A DNA stretch of 64,000 nt from Darksidea phi. Lineage: Eukaryota; Ascomycota; Dothideomycetes; Pleosporales; Lentitheciaceae. The position numbers and the translations under genes are program-made. Where the stretch lies: assembly GCA_030770425.1 (NCBI GenBank), contig JASJFT010000001.1, positions 372,001 to 436,000 of the forward strand, written 5' to 3'. Below the pieces are notes generated by a model, which saw only the letters and a program-made list of their open reading frames with translations, made no database searches and had not been told where the DNA came from. The first letter of the stretch is position 1. Each line of letters starts with the position of its first letter. This document shows, piece after piece, positions 12,698 through 23,689 of this stretch.

Positions 12698-14392
12698 TTA
12701 GTATGGTACTCTGGCTACACTGCAGAAAACGAGCCATCTCCAGCGCATGACTGGATTTACGTAGGATTCTTTCGAGTACTCCGCTCGACAGTCTTCTCGG
12801 AGTTGATGCAATTCCTGGTAAACCCCGTAACGCAAGGATGTCACGTCAACCTTTATCATATCAGTATGTTCAACATAAGTGGATGTCTTGCCACTTACGT
12901 TTTTCAAGTATTTGTTCAGGTCAGAGCAGTCAGCATTCGCGGGTGTTTTCTCTTTCCACAAGTCTTTGGTCGAGACTTTCGTCTTCTCCACATCGTGTGT
13001 AGCCTCCAAATCAGCAACAAACCCGTCAAAGAGTTCTTGTTGGGCTTTGTTGTCAACGGGCCAGAATTTGTATGTCCCTCTTTGAGCAGAGATTCATGCG
13101 CCTATCCATTTTTCGAGCTTGTTGATATCCCTGGCGTACATTGCCGGCGCAGCAAATGGACTGAAGAGCCTTAGTTAAGCACATTTAGTTTTTCGGCCGG
13201 CTTACAATCATGACAGTACGATGCCATCGACCGGGAGTGATGCCTTGGTGACTCTGAGCTGGAAGAGACCGTTCGCCAAAGCCGGCCGGCGGCTGCTGTC
13301 AGTCGCTATTGGTTTTATATTAGCGCATTCCCTCACGCCGGTGGAACGGCGAAGACTGACTATCTGCGCCCAAGGTGAAGTCAAGCCAGTCGTAGGAAGC
13401 CATGGAAGCACCGCTGCCTCCGCTACTGTTCCAGGCTGATTGATAGCCATCCCCTCTTGGATTGAATGACGCGAAGTAATCAGCAAACCCCACAGGCTCT
13501 TCCCTCGTAATTAATGATCCAAGCTTGAGTGTTCCAAGTAGACTGGCGCCACCATCCACGAGTTCTGCACAACTGGTGCTGTTTTCAGTGCTGGGCCGGA
13601 CAGGTCGTACCATGCCCGGCATCCAACAGTGAGTCGAACACCTTCGACGTCAGAGAGGTCTTCGACAGCGAATCGAGCCCCTGCCAAGGGGCGGTTGTTG
13701 TTGTTGTCACTCATGGAGTCGATGCGCGAAGAAACAGCTACGCTCAAGAATGAGTAGAAATCCCCGCCGATTTGCAGGTTCTCAAACGGTCTAGCTCAAG
13801 TGAGCTTTCAGAGGATCTGGAAAGGCACACTACTTACCCTTTCTCCACTTGAGGCTTTGCCGCAGCTATAAAAGCTTGTTGTGCATCGTCGTATAGCCAG
13901 AACGCTTTGCACAATTCACCCCTCCACAAAACAAACGGCCCCGAAGTGATGCCACCGTTGTCTGTGCCTGACGAAATAGCTGAAAACCATTCGGTACCCC
14001 GGGGTAATCGCAGACCGCTTTGAATACCGCTTAGGTCTAAAGTTTGGTCCGCAGGAGTAACAGAGACAATGTTTCGAAGGAACTCGGGACGGAAAACATC
14101 GTCCGCGCGCAGCCAGCTGTCAACTAGTCCCTGCACCCAACTCCCGCTCAACTGTTCGTGAAAGGTATCTGTTATGACGGTCACAGGCACGATCTTGTCT
14201 GCGGGATAGTCAAATTTGAGCGCCTTTCTTCCCATTGGCGCTATGTAACTTGGTGGTCGACGAGGCTGAACTGACGGATGGTATCGGCACGGCAACATAT
14301 TGGGCGTCGCGGATCCGAAACAAGCGGTGTTCATCTGTGTGAAAGCCCGAGCGAATACCAATTTGGGGTAAAGGCAAATTGGAGTCGACCAT
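12698..14392 (-). pseudogene. Decayed amidase-signature gene
   Basis: Pieces of one amidase family protein occur in order on the minus strand but in different frames. They are an N-terminal block (about 14392-14265), a second block in another frame (about 14255-13837), then the amidase core start with PLAGARFAVEDL (about 13800-13568). A frame change near 13566 leads to FNPRGDGYQ and YDWLDF (to about 13360). Weaker remnants follow at 13330-13208, and then a C-terminal part with FAAPAMYARD, an in-frame TGA near 13098 and ELFDGFVADLEA (to about 12700). The catalytic Lys of the expected VKD motif reads Glu here, and the nucleophile region expected after the YDWLDF block (GSDTGGS type) is destroyed. 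One gap near 13840-13800 looks like a genuine intron. At least two frame breaks, a stop and a lost active-site residue make function very unlikely. Confidence 0.85.
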
Positions 14393-14937
14393 CGTTGCTA
14401 GGCATTAAATGGTCAGACTGCGGGACATGGAGCCATGACGAGGGTGCTTCTTGCACTGAATGGAGATATGCGAAAGCGGGCTGTGCAGAACGCGGGGCAG
14501 CAACATGGCGAGGCTGCAAGGGAAGGAAACAGTGCGACTGGAATACGTATGTCCGCGTGAGCGCTTTAAGTGAGCAGATGGGACCCTGCAACCGCCTCTG
14601 TAGATGGCCAATGCAAAACCGAACGCAAAGGTACGCCGAAGCTAGATAACGAACTGCATTGGAATTTGTCTCGTCGCTGTTTGTCTTGTCGATTGCCCTG
14701 CGAATGACGCGTTCACTTGCAAACGTGTGAGCTGACACATTCCAGATACTACACCACACGAGGTCTTCCAAGAAGTACTTCGACACCACAGTGATGATTT
14801 TGAGCAGCTCACCAAGTCTCGCATTTAACGGATTAAGTAGGTCTTCCACCGTGACGTCAAAATCGAATTAGCCTCTGACCGCAAAGTGAAGCTTTTGGAA
14901 ACCCTCGAAAGGCCTTCTCAATGACTGGCTATTACTC
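14393..14937. other. Stretch between the two gene relics
   Basis: No intact gene. On the plus strand around 14750-14860 one frame, interrupted by stops, weakly resembles the region before the conserved C-terminal part of CmcJ/NvfI-like proteins, so the relic at 14938 may once have extended through here. This is a low-certainty reading. Confidence 0.35.
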
Positions 14938-15279
14938 GTGTGCGACAATTGTACCGTAGATCGAGAGAACCACTTGAAGCCGGCCGAACTCATTTATCCG
15001 GATCGGGTTGCGGAGAACTGTCTCGTGTACTATAGTTATAGGTTCAAGTGGTACTATTTGAGTTCCCACAAGACGAACGAGATCATAGCATTCGTTCAAG
15101 ATGACACACTTCGAAATGCTGCGGCAGATAAGACAAATAAAACCGACCTCGCAATTACGAAAGCTCATTGGACAGTCACAGGTGTACCACATTGCTCGGT
15201 GCCTGACCCACTTGCGCCGGCCGATGAAGCCCCGAGGGAAAGTATCGAAGCTCGATGTCTGGTATTCCATGACCCATGA
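14938..15279 (+). pseudogene. C-terminal fragment of a CmcJ/NvfI-like oxidoreductase
   Basis: A 113-codon open stretch matches the C-terminal third of the fungal CmcJ/NvfI (asaB-like) family. It has a V-D-R-E-N segment, LIYPDR, the central KWYYLS motif, then PRESIEARCLVF just before a natural stop. Family members are usually 250-350 aa and have an N-terminal half that is not found intact upstream. Coding similarity appears to begin a little upstream (about 14915) in the same frame without a plausible ATG. I read it as a truncated relic. These enzymes occur often in secondary-metabolism gene clusters. Identification rests on motif memory alone. Confidence 0.6.
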
Positions 15280-16832
15280 GCGCTCAGAGATAAATTAGTG
15301 CCTTCGAGCCATTTGTGTACACCGCGAGTACCTGGATTTCCAATCAATGGAAAGAAGTGCGCGCTAGGAAGATTCAGTAGTCGAGGAAATGGACATATTA
15401 TCTCAACGGTCAAGCTAAACTCGGCCATAACGTTGTTAAACCAGATTTAAAATGCACCGGATGAGGCACATCCAGAAAGATGAACTATGTTTTCGGTGCG
15501 ATCTTCCAAAGATCGAGGAGTTGCTATGGTTCGCGCTCGGCGCAAGACAAGACGCTTTCAGATTCATACAATGGCGGCACAAGAGTCGAGGAAGTATTGA
15601 CACAATAGTAAAGACCAAAGCTGGCGAGGTAAGTCTCAAGCACGTTGGGGCAGGAATAGAGTAGAGGAAGGAAGGACGATGTGCAGTACGTTGTGGCCGC
15701 TCTATCCTCGCGATGCCAAGCGATGCTTGAATGCTTCTGATCAATATGCCTTCTCGGTCGCAGCTATTGGCGGGCGAGTAGATTCAAACATAAAGAATAT
15801 GCTAATCTAGTATCCTACAAGCCGGGCCTTACAGCTTGCTGCAAGTTCGTGCAGTATTGTTAGGTGACAGCCAAGCGAGATGGGAACCCGCGCTAATGCC
15901 GATGGGGCCTAGAATCCCAACAGGTGCCGAGGTGGATCTTCCGACATCATGCTTCGAAACATTACCCAAACACATCGGTTTCGACCTCTTCACGCCCTCT
16001 GCGTCCACAGATCCCGGCTCCGATATAGGCAGAACAAGCCGTTGAGTAGACTGTTACTTCAAAATTCGCTACCAGTTCACGATGGATCTATGCTTCACGG
16101 ACTGATATCTCTTCGAATACCTTCTATCGTCTCTCCCATCGGCAATGTCTTCTACTTGAAAGCTCAACCGTGGCATGAAGGATTTCAAGGGTTTCAAAAC
16201 TGCGCTTGATATGCAGTTGCCTAACTGCTTCACAATGCTTCTCCATGGACACGTAGTTCGTCCCTTTTTCCCTGCACTAAGACCGGTCGGACCATTCACT
16301 TCGCAGACCTGATGTTTCACCAATCACCAAACTCGTCTCGAAGCGAGTCTCCAACTAAGCTTTAGTATCAGATGCATCAAACCAAACGATTCAGCGAACC
16401 ATGAAACTGATACCATGCACAATAGATACCTCGCCAAGTCGGATCTGGGACTCACCGACCCCAACATCGCAAAAACCCTAGGTTTCTCTGCTGATTTCCA
16501 CAAATAGCTATTGCTGCGACCAGGCAACGCTGGGAATCTTCAGATACTAGGCGTCGAAGTGCCTAGTCAGACCGGATCCAGGAGCTCACTCCCGCACATG
16601 AAGCAACATGACACCGGAATGCTACTGACGGGAATCAGCCGCGCCGAGACACGGGCGCTGTCCAAGATCTTTGATATTTAGCCCTTCCTCCATGGTGATT
16701 CAGTGGGACACCTCATCAGCAAGTCTGATCAGAAGTTCGCCGTTCCTTTCTGATTGTTTTATTAGATTTTAGCTCCTTCTGTCGTTGTTAATTCTTTTCT
16801 TCATAGCCCAGGTGGCTAATTCTTCATCTAAA
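15280..16832. other. Intergenic stretch, no supported gene
   Basis: Short frames only. One plus-strand frame at 15452-15664 (70 aa) looks protein-like (Cys, Trp and charged residues mixed) but I do not recognise it and it has no extension by splicing. The final 100 bases are the AT-rich leader of the gene that starts at 16833. Confidence 0.45.
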
Positions 16833-18618
16833 ATGACGTCTGGAACTGTCTCTTCCCTTCTCATCCTGCTGTTGAGCTGCACGCCAGCTTTGGCGCAGAC
16901 GCAGCAGGCCCAGTTTAATCAAGTACTTAATATCAATGGCGATGTAAGTAACCAAATCATTGACAAACTAAGGACTCTACTAAACCTCATAGATGAACCT
17001 CAATTCCTTCCAGTTCCCAGATCGGTCAAAGATCGAAACCTTTTCGCAGAAACAACAGCAAATAATCGTTAATCAACAAACTCCTGCCGTCCCCCCCAAC
17101 CAAGTTACTGGCTCTACTGGACAGCCGTTCGTGGCTATGATGGCACAGTCTATGTCCATTAGCACAAACGGTGCGAAGGACCTAGTCGGTGGGCAGATTG
17201 AGCTCGCCATAGACCCGCAAATGCTGGCAACCAATGCTGTCAACCCTGACAACACCTTCGTGGCCATGCTCTCCCCGGATAGGCAAACTTGGATGATTCA
17301 AGAGACAATGAGGAGCATCAACGTGTAGGTCATACCAACCCTACAACCATACAACACCCAACTAACCGAGAACAGCTCGGACATGACCGTTCGCATGATC
17401 AAACGCACTACCATGGACGGTGAATACATGGCCCTTGGACGCCAGACTGTTGAGACCAATTCTGTCTTGACGCCATTCGGCAGCGATGGTGCTAGCCAGG
17501 TCGCCATTCAGGGCACCGGACTCCAGGAGAACGAGTTCCAGGATGGATTCCGAATGTCAGTGCGAGCGACACAGCCCATGACCATCAACGTCGATGTCAA
17601 AGAGGGCATTGATACAGGCATGTTGGCGGCTCTGCAAGGCCAGGAGCCCGTCAGTAAGTTTGATCAGTACGAACGTATAGCGTGAAACAATTGTTAACAA
17701 TGCGCTATAGATGACTTCCGCTACTCTGTCACTACCAACCTTGCCGGCGTTCAGCCCAATCTAAACCAAATGGTCACTGTTGTTCAGATGCCTCGTGAGT
17801 CGAACTTTATAGATACACTGTGACTATGCTAATCGTCCATAGTCAATCCCCAGCGTCTTCAGAGCATGATGCAGGCGGCAGGCATTCAGCCGGGTGGTCA
17901 AGTCGCTCTGTCGGTCGCCCAGCGCGGTATACTCCAGAATCCTGGAGGTGCCACTGCAAACCTTGGTGGCGCTGCAGCACCCGTTCAACGCCGAGGACGT
18001 GACCTCTTCAGGCGCCAGGTTCAAGGTGGAACGCCCACCACCGGGAACAACCCTGTTGCGGCTCAACTTCTGCTTGCTCCCACGTTCACACCTGTCCAAG
18101 CGGATATTGTCCTTGATAGCGTCAACATGCGCGTTGCCTTCCCCGTCTCGGCCGTCGATGGTGAGTATCTTATCACCATGCAATCCGGAGCTTCTCAGGC
18201 ACAAGCTCCGCAAGAAGCTCCTCAGGCACAAGCTCCGCAAGAGGCTCCTCAGGCACAAGCTCCGCAAGAGGCTCCTCAGGGCCAACAAACGCCTACCCCA
18301 GAGGGGCAGCAAGCGGCAACTCCTGAGGGTCAGACCCCACCTGCTGGAGAGGCTCGTCCTGCTGAAGGTCAAACTCTCGAGCCCCCACGCGCTGGCGGCA
18401 ACGAAACCGCACCTGCCACCGAGGGTGAGAAGAAGCCTGAGCGTCGCCAGGAGAAGCAGGAGCCCGCTATCGGTGACAAAGCCCCTCAGGGCCAAGTCTT
18501 CATCACCATGAAGGAGGTTAACCAGATGGCCGACCTCATGGAGTGGGGCGGCCAGGCTCCGATCAGCCAGATGATGACCGACTTTGTCAAAGCGAATAAT
18601 GGTACCAGCACGAACTAG
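16833..18618 (+). CDS. Secreted protein of unknown function with AQAPQEAPQ repeats
   Basis: Exons 16833-16943, 16993-17324, 17376-17653, 17711-17794 and 17843-18618 join in frame to 526 aa. The four introns are 48-57 nt. The N-terminus is a clear signal peptide (MTSGTVSS, a Leu-rich core, then ALAQ), so the protein should enter the secretory pathway. The middle is an unrecognised folded-looking region rich in Gln, Met and Thr with no obvious catalytic motif. A basic RRGRDLFRRQ segment is a possible protease site. Three perfect or near-perfect copies of a nine-residue AQAPQEAPQ repeat and several PEGQ units follow, then a charged C-terminus. Few cysteines. I do not recognise the family; a cell-wall or extracellular role is inference from the signal and repeats. 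Confidence 0.8.
18196..18276 (+). repeat. Three 27-bp tandem repeats in coding sequence
   Basis: Units at 18196-18222, 18223-18249 and 18250-18276 encode the same nine residues. Copies two and three are identical and copy one differs by one base. A degenerate PEGQ-coding stretch follows directly. The near identity implies recent expansion. Confidence 0.93.
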
Positions 18619-19882
18619 AGAAAAAAAAAAGGCCTTCTCTTGACAACCCCGGCGCGGAGGTTGTTGTTAGACGATAGATTGCAATTCGAGGCCGTCGCAA
18701 TTCAGATTTTTCTTTATTTTGTACGTAGTTCCTCACCGCTGTCGGATTGAATGTCGCGAGATACCATCTCCATGCTCTCTGTGTAATTTATTTCCCCACC
18801 GTACATATATATATACATAGGGACCTTGGAACTTGATGTCTGGTTTTCTACCTCTTGTCATCTGATTCTACTCCATGTATCTTCCATCGCAAGCCTTTCT
18901 GCAGTGGTTGGTCCAAACCCTGACCCGGGTTAGGGCGGTATCAGCTTCATACGCTCTCAACCCTGTGTCGCGGAGAACTAGCCTGACGTTCGATGCTTGC
19001 ATTCCAAATCGCAATGGTATCACCGCGGCTGTCGCAGCAAAGCACATGCCGTTTCTGCGGCGGGCCAGACTTGCCCACTTCATCTAGCTACGTTATGCAG
19101 GTCAAGTCGACATGTCTTGATTCTTTTACTCGGGACAAGAGGTGGCACGCAGAACAGCAAGACGCATATCACTGATATAGCGTTGCAGAATCTCAAAACT
19201 ATTTATCAGCCTTCTGAGTGTTGCCTTCAATGGCTTCGCTTTGGTCATTTAACTCGCGCCTATACCACGTTCTCCAGCTCTGTCCGTAGCAGAAACATTG
19301 CTCTCAATCGAAGTCGCAATAATTAATGCTAGAAGCTGCAAACGCCATAGCGCCAAACCAAACAACTTTCTATACGCCCAATAGTCTCTGACACCTAATC
19401 CTATTGGACAGAGCGAGGCAATGACGAGCTAGAAAGTTGAATCATTCTGGTTCTGAAGCGCTGGTCGTTTGCGTAAATAGGTGCTCTACGGCTAGGAATA
19501 GCCAACAAAACATAGCACACTAGACGAAAAGTGGAAGAGAGCATTTCAGAGACATGAATTTGTATCAGAGGCTATAGGGTGTTCGATTAATCTTAAAATC
19601 TTCATATCTTAGGTTGCCAGCGCCCCTCAGTGCGGTGTCTATAGAATACAACCAGCCCGTGAAACTGTCGTTCTTGCTCTAGAAGAACTTCACATGCTGC
19701 AACCCCGAGGACGCCTAAACCATGCATTTTGCGAGCTCCTCATATAGATCAAGCCTGAACCTCTACTACGCCCTACGCGCAAGACCAAACGCCGTCGGCA
19801 GTGTCCATAGCGATCTGCATCCCCACAAGCAGACCCTCTTCTCTCTGAGCAAATAGAGCGAAAGGCGAGAACAGATGCACGC
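18619..19882. other. Intergenic stretch between convergent genes
   Basis: It holds the 3' flanks of the secreted protein gene (a run of ten A at 18622-18631) and of the eIF3e gene. No coding or RNA gene was recognised. Confidence 0.5.
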
Positions 19883-21289
19883 TCACTTCGCCACCGCCGC
19901 ACTGAGAACTTGTGTCCTGAAGAAACCGCCCTTCGTCCTCTCGATGACCTGCTGGTAGACGGACTGAGGCGGGTGATTCATAACCACGGTTCCGGCCTGG
20001 TAGTCGATCTTCGCATCGACGCGCGTGTCCCGGATGAGATTGACGATCCACTTCTCACCCTCGTCTTGGGAGAGGCCGAGGCGGGTTGAGAGATCCCTGC
20101 AGGGTATTAGCGCTTCACTTATGGGATGCTTAGGAAAGCTCACTTGATGTCGATCCGCTGGTGAATCTTGCAGTAGCTCTCGGATATGAGATGGCGTGCT
20201 GCATCCACAAAGGCATCGGCGTGGCCCAACAGGAAGAAATCGTTCTTCAAGATCTCCTCACTCTCGCTTAGCTTCTTCTGCGCCTCCTCAAAGTCAAAGT
20301 CGATGTACAGTGCCTTGATGAAGTCGGTCACAGGATCGCTGTACTCATAGCCCTCTTGTCGTACGATGCGAATCAGGTCCTTAAACTGCTTCTGATACGG
20401 GTTCGAGTTGCGGCCGCGGTTCCGGGCGGTGATGACAGCGGCAGCGAGGTATCGCAGGATCCAGGGGCAGTTGGTCTGGATGGTGTTGATGTAGGCGGGG
20501 CTAAAAAAGGTGTCGGTGATCTTCTCACGGGCGGGCTCGTGGTTGAAGAGCGGGAAGAGCGACCAGTGGATCAGCCATGTGCGGTGTTGCAGCTGTGCAA
20601 GCGGGTTGTTGATCAGGCGGCCGTCGATGTGCTCTTGGATCTTACTGATTTCCTCAAACGCAGAGTCCCAGTTTACAGAGAGAATCTCGCATGCCATCTT
20701 GCCCCAGGTTGCTTCGCGCTCCTTGTCATTGTCCGTGGTCTGTCCCCACATTAGTTTCTTAGCGCCCAGGAAAGATTGCAAAGCGCCATACCAACATGCG
20801 AAACCGAAGTAGCAGTTCAGCAGCGTGCGGGTAGACACCACAGCTGTACTGGAACTGTCCGAATTCGTACAGCTGGCTCACCATCTCTGGTGTAATGCCA
20901 TGTTGCTCCTTCAGAAATGCCAAGTTCTGAACCTTGTCGCTGCGCAGATTCGAGAGCACATTCTCGTCATCCAGCACGTCCAGAATCTTGCTTGTCTGTT
21001 CCTCCAACTGGACTCTTCGCTGCACAACCTGCTCCTTCTTCTGCCTGTATTCATCGGGTATCTCGTCTAGATCGTGCACCTCTTGGTATAGCTGGCCCAC
21101 GTAGTCTGTCATATTGGTCGGCTTGAGAAGCTCGAGCGCGACCTTTTTCTGTTCGAGAGAAGGCTCTTCTTCATCGGGAGTGAAGCTGATGAGCGGGTAG
21201 ATGAGGTGACGGTCGAGGTGGGCCATGAGCTTAGGAAGGAGGTTGTACTTTTCGGCGATGCCGTCGCCAGCCGTCGTGGAGGCCGCCAT
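19883..21289 (-). CDS. INT6: Translation initiation factor eIF3 subunit e (INT6)
   Basis: Subunit of the eIF3 complex that binds the 40S ribosome and recruits mRNA in the cytoplasm. Exons on the minus strand are 21289-20792, 20739-20144 and 20096-19883, giving 435 aa against about 445 in animals. The N-terminal eIF3e domain ([13 protein letters not shown]) and the C-terminal PCI domain (for example [15 protein letters not shown] [39 protein letters not shown]) align well with fungal and human INT6. The 52-nt intron after FRML restores the frame that otherwise breaks in this conserved region. The ATG at 21289 is followed by a short variable stretch before the conserved start. It shares a 266-bp promoter with the divergent mL49 gene. 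Confidence 0.95.
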
Positions 21290-21555
21290 GTTGGGCAGTC
21301 TTCGCGTGTCGCTGTCGCGGAGGGTGTGCGAAGAAGAGAGCGTCTGCGGAGGGAGCAGGAGCGTGGGTAGTGGTCGCGATCGGAAAGTTCGTTGATGGTG
21401 GGGTTTTTGTGTGCGAAGCGAAGGCCCCTGCCACGCTAAAACTTTCTGGCTGCAAGTCGCAATCGACCTTTGACGCACAGCATCCGACATTGAACTCGAT
21501 TGAACTCGCCTCCCTTCCATTCCAGTTCTGTATTATATTCGGTACCACTTCCATA
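21290..21555. promoter_or_regulatory. Divergent promoter eIF3e / mL49
   Basis: The 266 bases between two start codons pointing away from each other must contain both promoters and leaders. No TATA box is evident. One gene serves cytoplasmic and the other mitochondrial translation, so shared growth control is plausible but inferred. Confidence 0.6.
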
Positions 21556-22394
21556 ATGCCACCAATACAGCCTCTCCTCCCTCTTATGAGGCCATCGACG
21601 GTTCCACGACGTGCGGCGTGCCGGCAGCTCTTGCGCTTCTCGACCGCGACGACACTGCGTGTTGAGCGTATGTCGAAGCCTCATTGAGGACAACTAGGGT
21701 CACTAATATATCATAGAGCCAGCCGCGCCCGTATCGAGCACACCGCCGCCCCTTGCCTCGGCCGCAATCCCATCAGAAGCCTCCAAACCCTCCCCTGAAG
21801 CTCCCTCACCCGCGCGCGCCGCCGATCTCGCAGCAGCAGAAGCCGTGACCGACGCCGACAGTGCGCAATCTCCAGTGTCGAAGCCCGTACTCCCGTCCAA
21901 GCGTCCACAATCCGATAGACCTAAGAAGCCTATACCTGCTAAAGACACTGCGTCTTCCACATCCTCATCCAATGCGCCAACAGACACGACCGCTGCCACA
22001 AAGCCACCGAAAGTCTTCCAAGCGCCCTCGAAGGCTAAGAAGCTCGCGAAGCCTCTTACTCCCACATTACCCCAGATACAACTCCTGCCCCCGAAATACC
22101 ACGTTGCGCGCTCTACGAACAAGAACCTGCCTATATACACCGACTTCAAGCGGGGTGGAAACCTACATTTAACGACTATACGGAAGATCACCGGGGATTT
22201 GTCTGCGTTGAGGGATGAGCTGAGGGTGTTCTTGAACAAGAAGAATGAGGAAGTTAAGATTAATAGCTTGACGCAGCATGTTGTTGTGAAGGTGAGTTAG
22301 ACATGCGGTGGCGGTAGATGAAAGATATGCTAACGGGTCGTAGGGTCACCATGTGCCGGAGGTAACCGAGTTCTTGAGAGCCAGAGGTATGTAA
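21556..22394 (+). CDS. IMG2: Mitochondrial large-subunit ribosomal protein mL49 (Img2)
   Basis: Structural protein of the mitochondrial 54S/39S ribosomal subunit. Exons 21556-21667, 21717-22291 and 22344-22394 give 245 aa. The N-terminus (MPPIQPLL..., many Arg, few acidic residues) reads as a mitochondrial presequence. A long Ala/Pro/Ser-rich linker follows, and the last 90 residues are the Img2 domain: PPKYHVARS, LPIYTDFKRGG, TTIRKITGD, then a beta-strand with HHVPEV and EFLRARG at the end, as in other members. The small last exon encodes only the terminal 16 residues; without it the domain loses its final helix. The alternative of another intron at the GTATGT over the stop codon is unlikely because family members end here. 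Confidence 0.9.
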
Positions 22395-22866
22395 CAGTAG
22401 GTGTTACCAAGCCTAGGGAATTGCACATGAGCGAAGTCTGTGGTGTACATATCCTGTATCATATGTAAGAGTTAGAGAAGGAATGTGAAATGTGTATAGA
22501 CCAACGAAGAGAGGCCTGTCGCATAGTTGTGCGTCTTGTTGTATTGTCATTGTGTGCAGACATTCCAAACGAGGTGCCATTGAGCGAAGATTTCGATGCA
22601 TTGTTTGCATGAAGATTATAGCTCCTTCTGATCATGTCTTGCGCGTCGTAAACTCAGTTGTTTCTCGATACTGTGCAATTTTGGGACTGTCCGCGAGCGA
22701 CCATTCACATCCCCCCGCGCGTTGCTCACGTTAAGAATCTCAAAGATGCTAGGATTTGAGGGCGTTCTGATTCTCCATAGGCCCTCGAAATGGGCAAGGC
22801 CGATGCTGGTCTCTTAGACGATATTGTGTGGGGACGAAACTCTCCTCTGGAAGATCCGTTGTATCT
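22395..22866. other. Intergenic stretch between convergent 3' ends
   Basis: It contains the 3' flanks of the mL49 gene and of the cysteine-rich protein gene. Nothing else was recognised. Confidence 0.5.
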
Positions 22867-23424
22867 CTAGCCGCCTTGCGAGGAGTAGTTGCAGAAGTGG
22901 CAAGGGCTACACTGTACAAGGTTAATACAATCTTGAATAACATTACGGATCGTGTAGGCGCTTACCTGCGGCGTCATGCAGTATCTAGTCAGACAACTCC
23001 GGTTGCCGTTGCATGAAATGCGTCCCCTCAAACAGTCGTTCGGGCACTTCGCGTTCACGTCAGTGCCATCTCCAACTTCGGCTTCGGCCTGGACACCAAA
23101 GTCCTCCGTGACACGAATAGTGGCTTCCTTGCGAGCGTTCACAAGCGGAACGCAGAACTTGCAGCCCTCGCACTGCCCTTCGTCAGCCCACGCCGCCCAG
23201 TTCCCATCTCACTTCAGGGGGACGCTATGACTTACGTCGGCTTTGAAAACACCGCAGGCTATCTTACGGCACTCCTCCGGATACGCCTTGCCCTCAGCTA
23301 AGCACTGCTCAACAGTAGGGCGACATTCTTTCTTGCAGAGGCTGCCGCTCCACTCGGCAGAATCGAGGTCGGTGGGAATAGCGGCTGCGAGCACGACGAA
23401 GAGGAAAGTGATAGGAAATCTCAT
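22867..23424 (-). CDS. Small secreted protein with two eight-cysteine modules
   Basis: Exons 23424-23236, 23172-22966 and 22911-22867 give 146 aa. Signal peptide at 1-15 or so (MRFPITFLFVVLAAA). Sixteen cysteines form two modules. Module 1 (C30-C70) is C-x3-C-x6-C-x10-C-x4-C-x6-C-x2-C-x2-C; module 2 (C106-C139) is C-x3-C-x6-C-x5-C-x4-C-x4-C-x2-C-x2-C. They are joined by a Cys-free linker of 35 residues. Both introns are phase 0 and each lies immediately before the CxxCxxC end of its module, pointing to duplication of an exon pair. The second intron (54 nt) has no stop, so retention would add 18 residues in frame. Small, secreted and Cys-rich fits the usual definition of a fungal effector or antimicrobial candidate, but I know of no matching family. 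The gene shares its promoter with the divergent gene at 23690. Confidence 0.82.
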
Positions 23425-23689
23425 GGTAGTGGTAATGGCGTGATTAGACTTATGAGTGAAATGGGATCGGAATGTTGTTGAAGTGTTGAGGCGTGAACAG
23501 TTTAGAGGTCGACGTGAAGGTGGGGCCCGTCGCCGTTGCTCTTTCCCTATCAACTGTTGGCTCTTGCCTTTAGCTGCTTGTTTACCTTCGGGTTGCGTTG
23601 CCCGGACAAAGCCTTGCCAGAATATTTCGCCTCACTGTAACCTCAATCACGACCTGGACATCGACCACCACCCCATTCATCCGAGTATC
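23425..23689. promoter_or_regulatory. Divergent promoter of the Cys-rich and F-box/2EXR-like genes
   Basis: 265 bases lie between the two ATGs. The plus-strand frame of the neighbouring gene stays open across it, so the real plus-strand leader could start within it. Confidence 0.45.

Noticed and set aside
12434..13174. Plus-strand open frame of 246 codons
   Set aside because: It lies antisense to the C-terminal part of the amidase relic, whose minus-strand residues match a known family; the plus frame has no family resemblance.
15452..15664. 70-codon frame that looks somewhat protein-like
   Set aside because: Too short, no recognised family and no extension by splicing; kept only as a remark in the intergenic entry.
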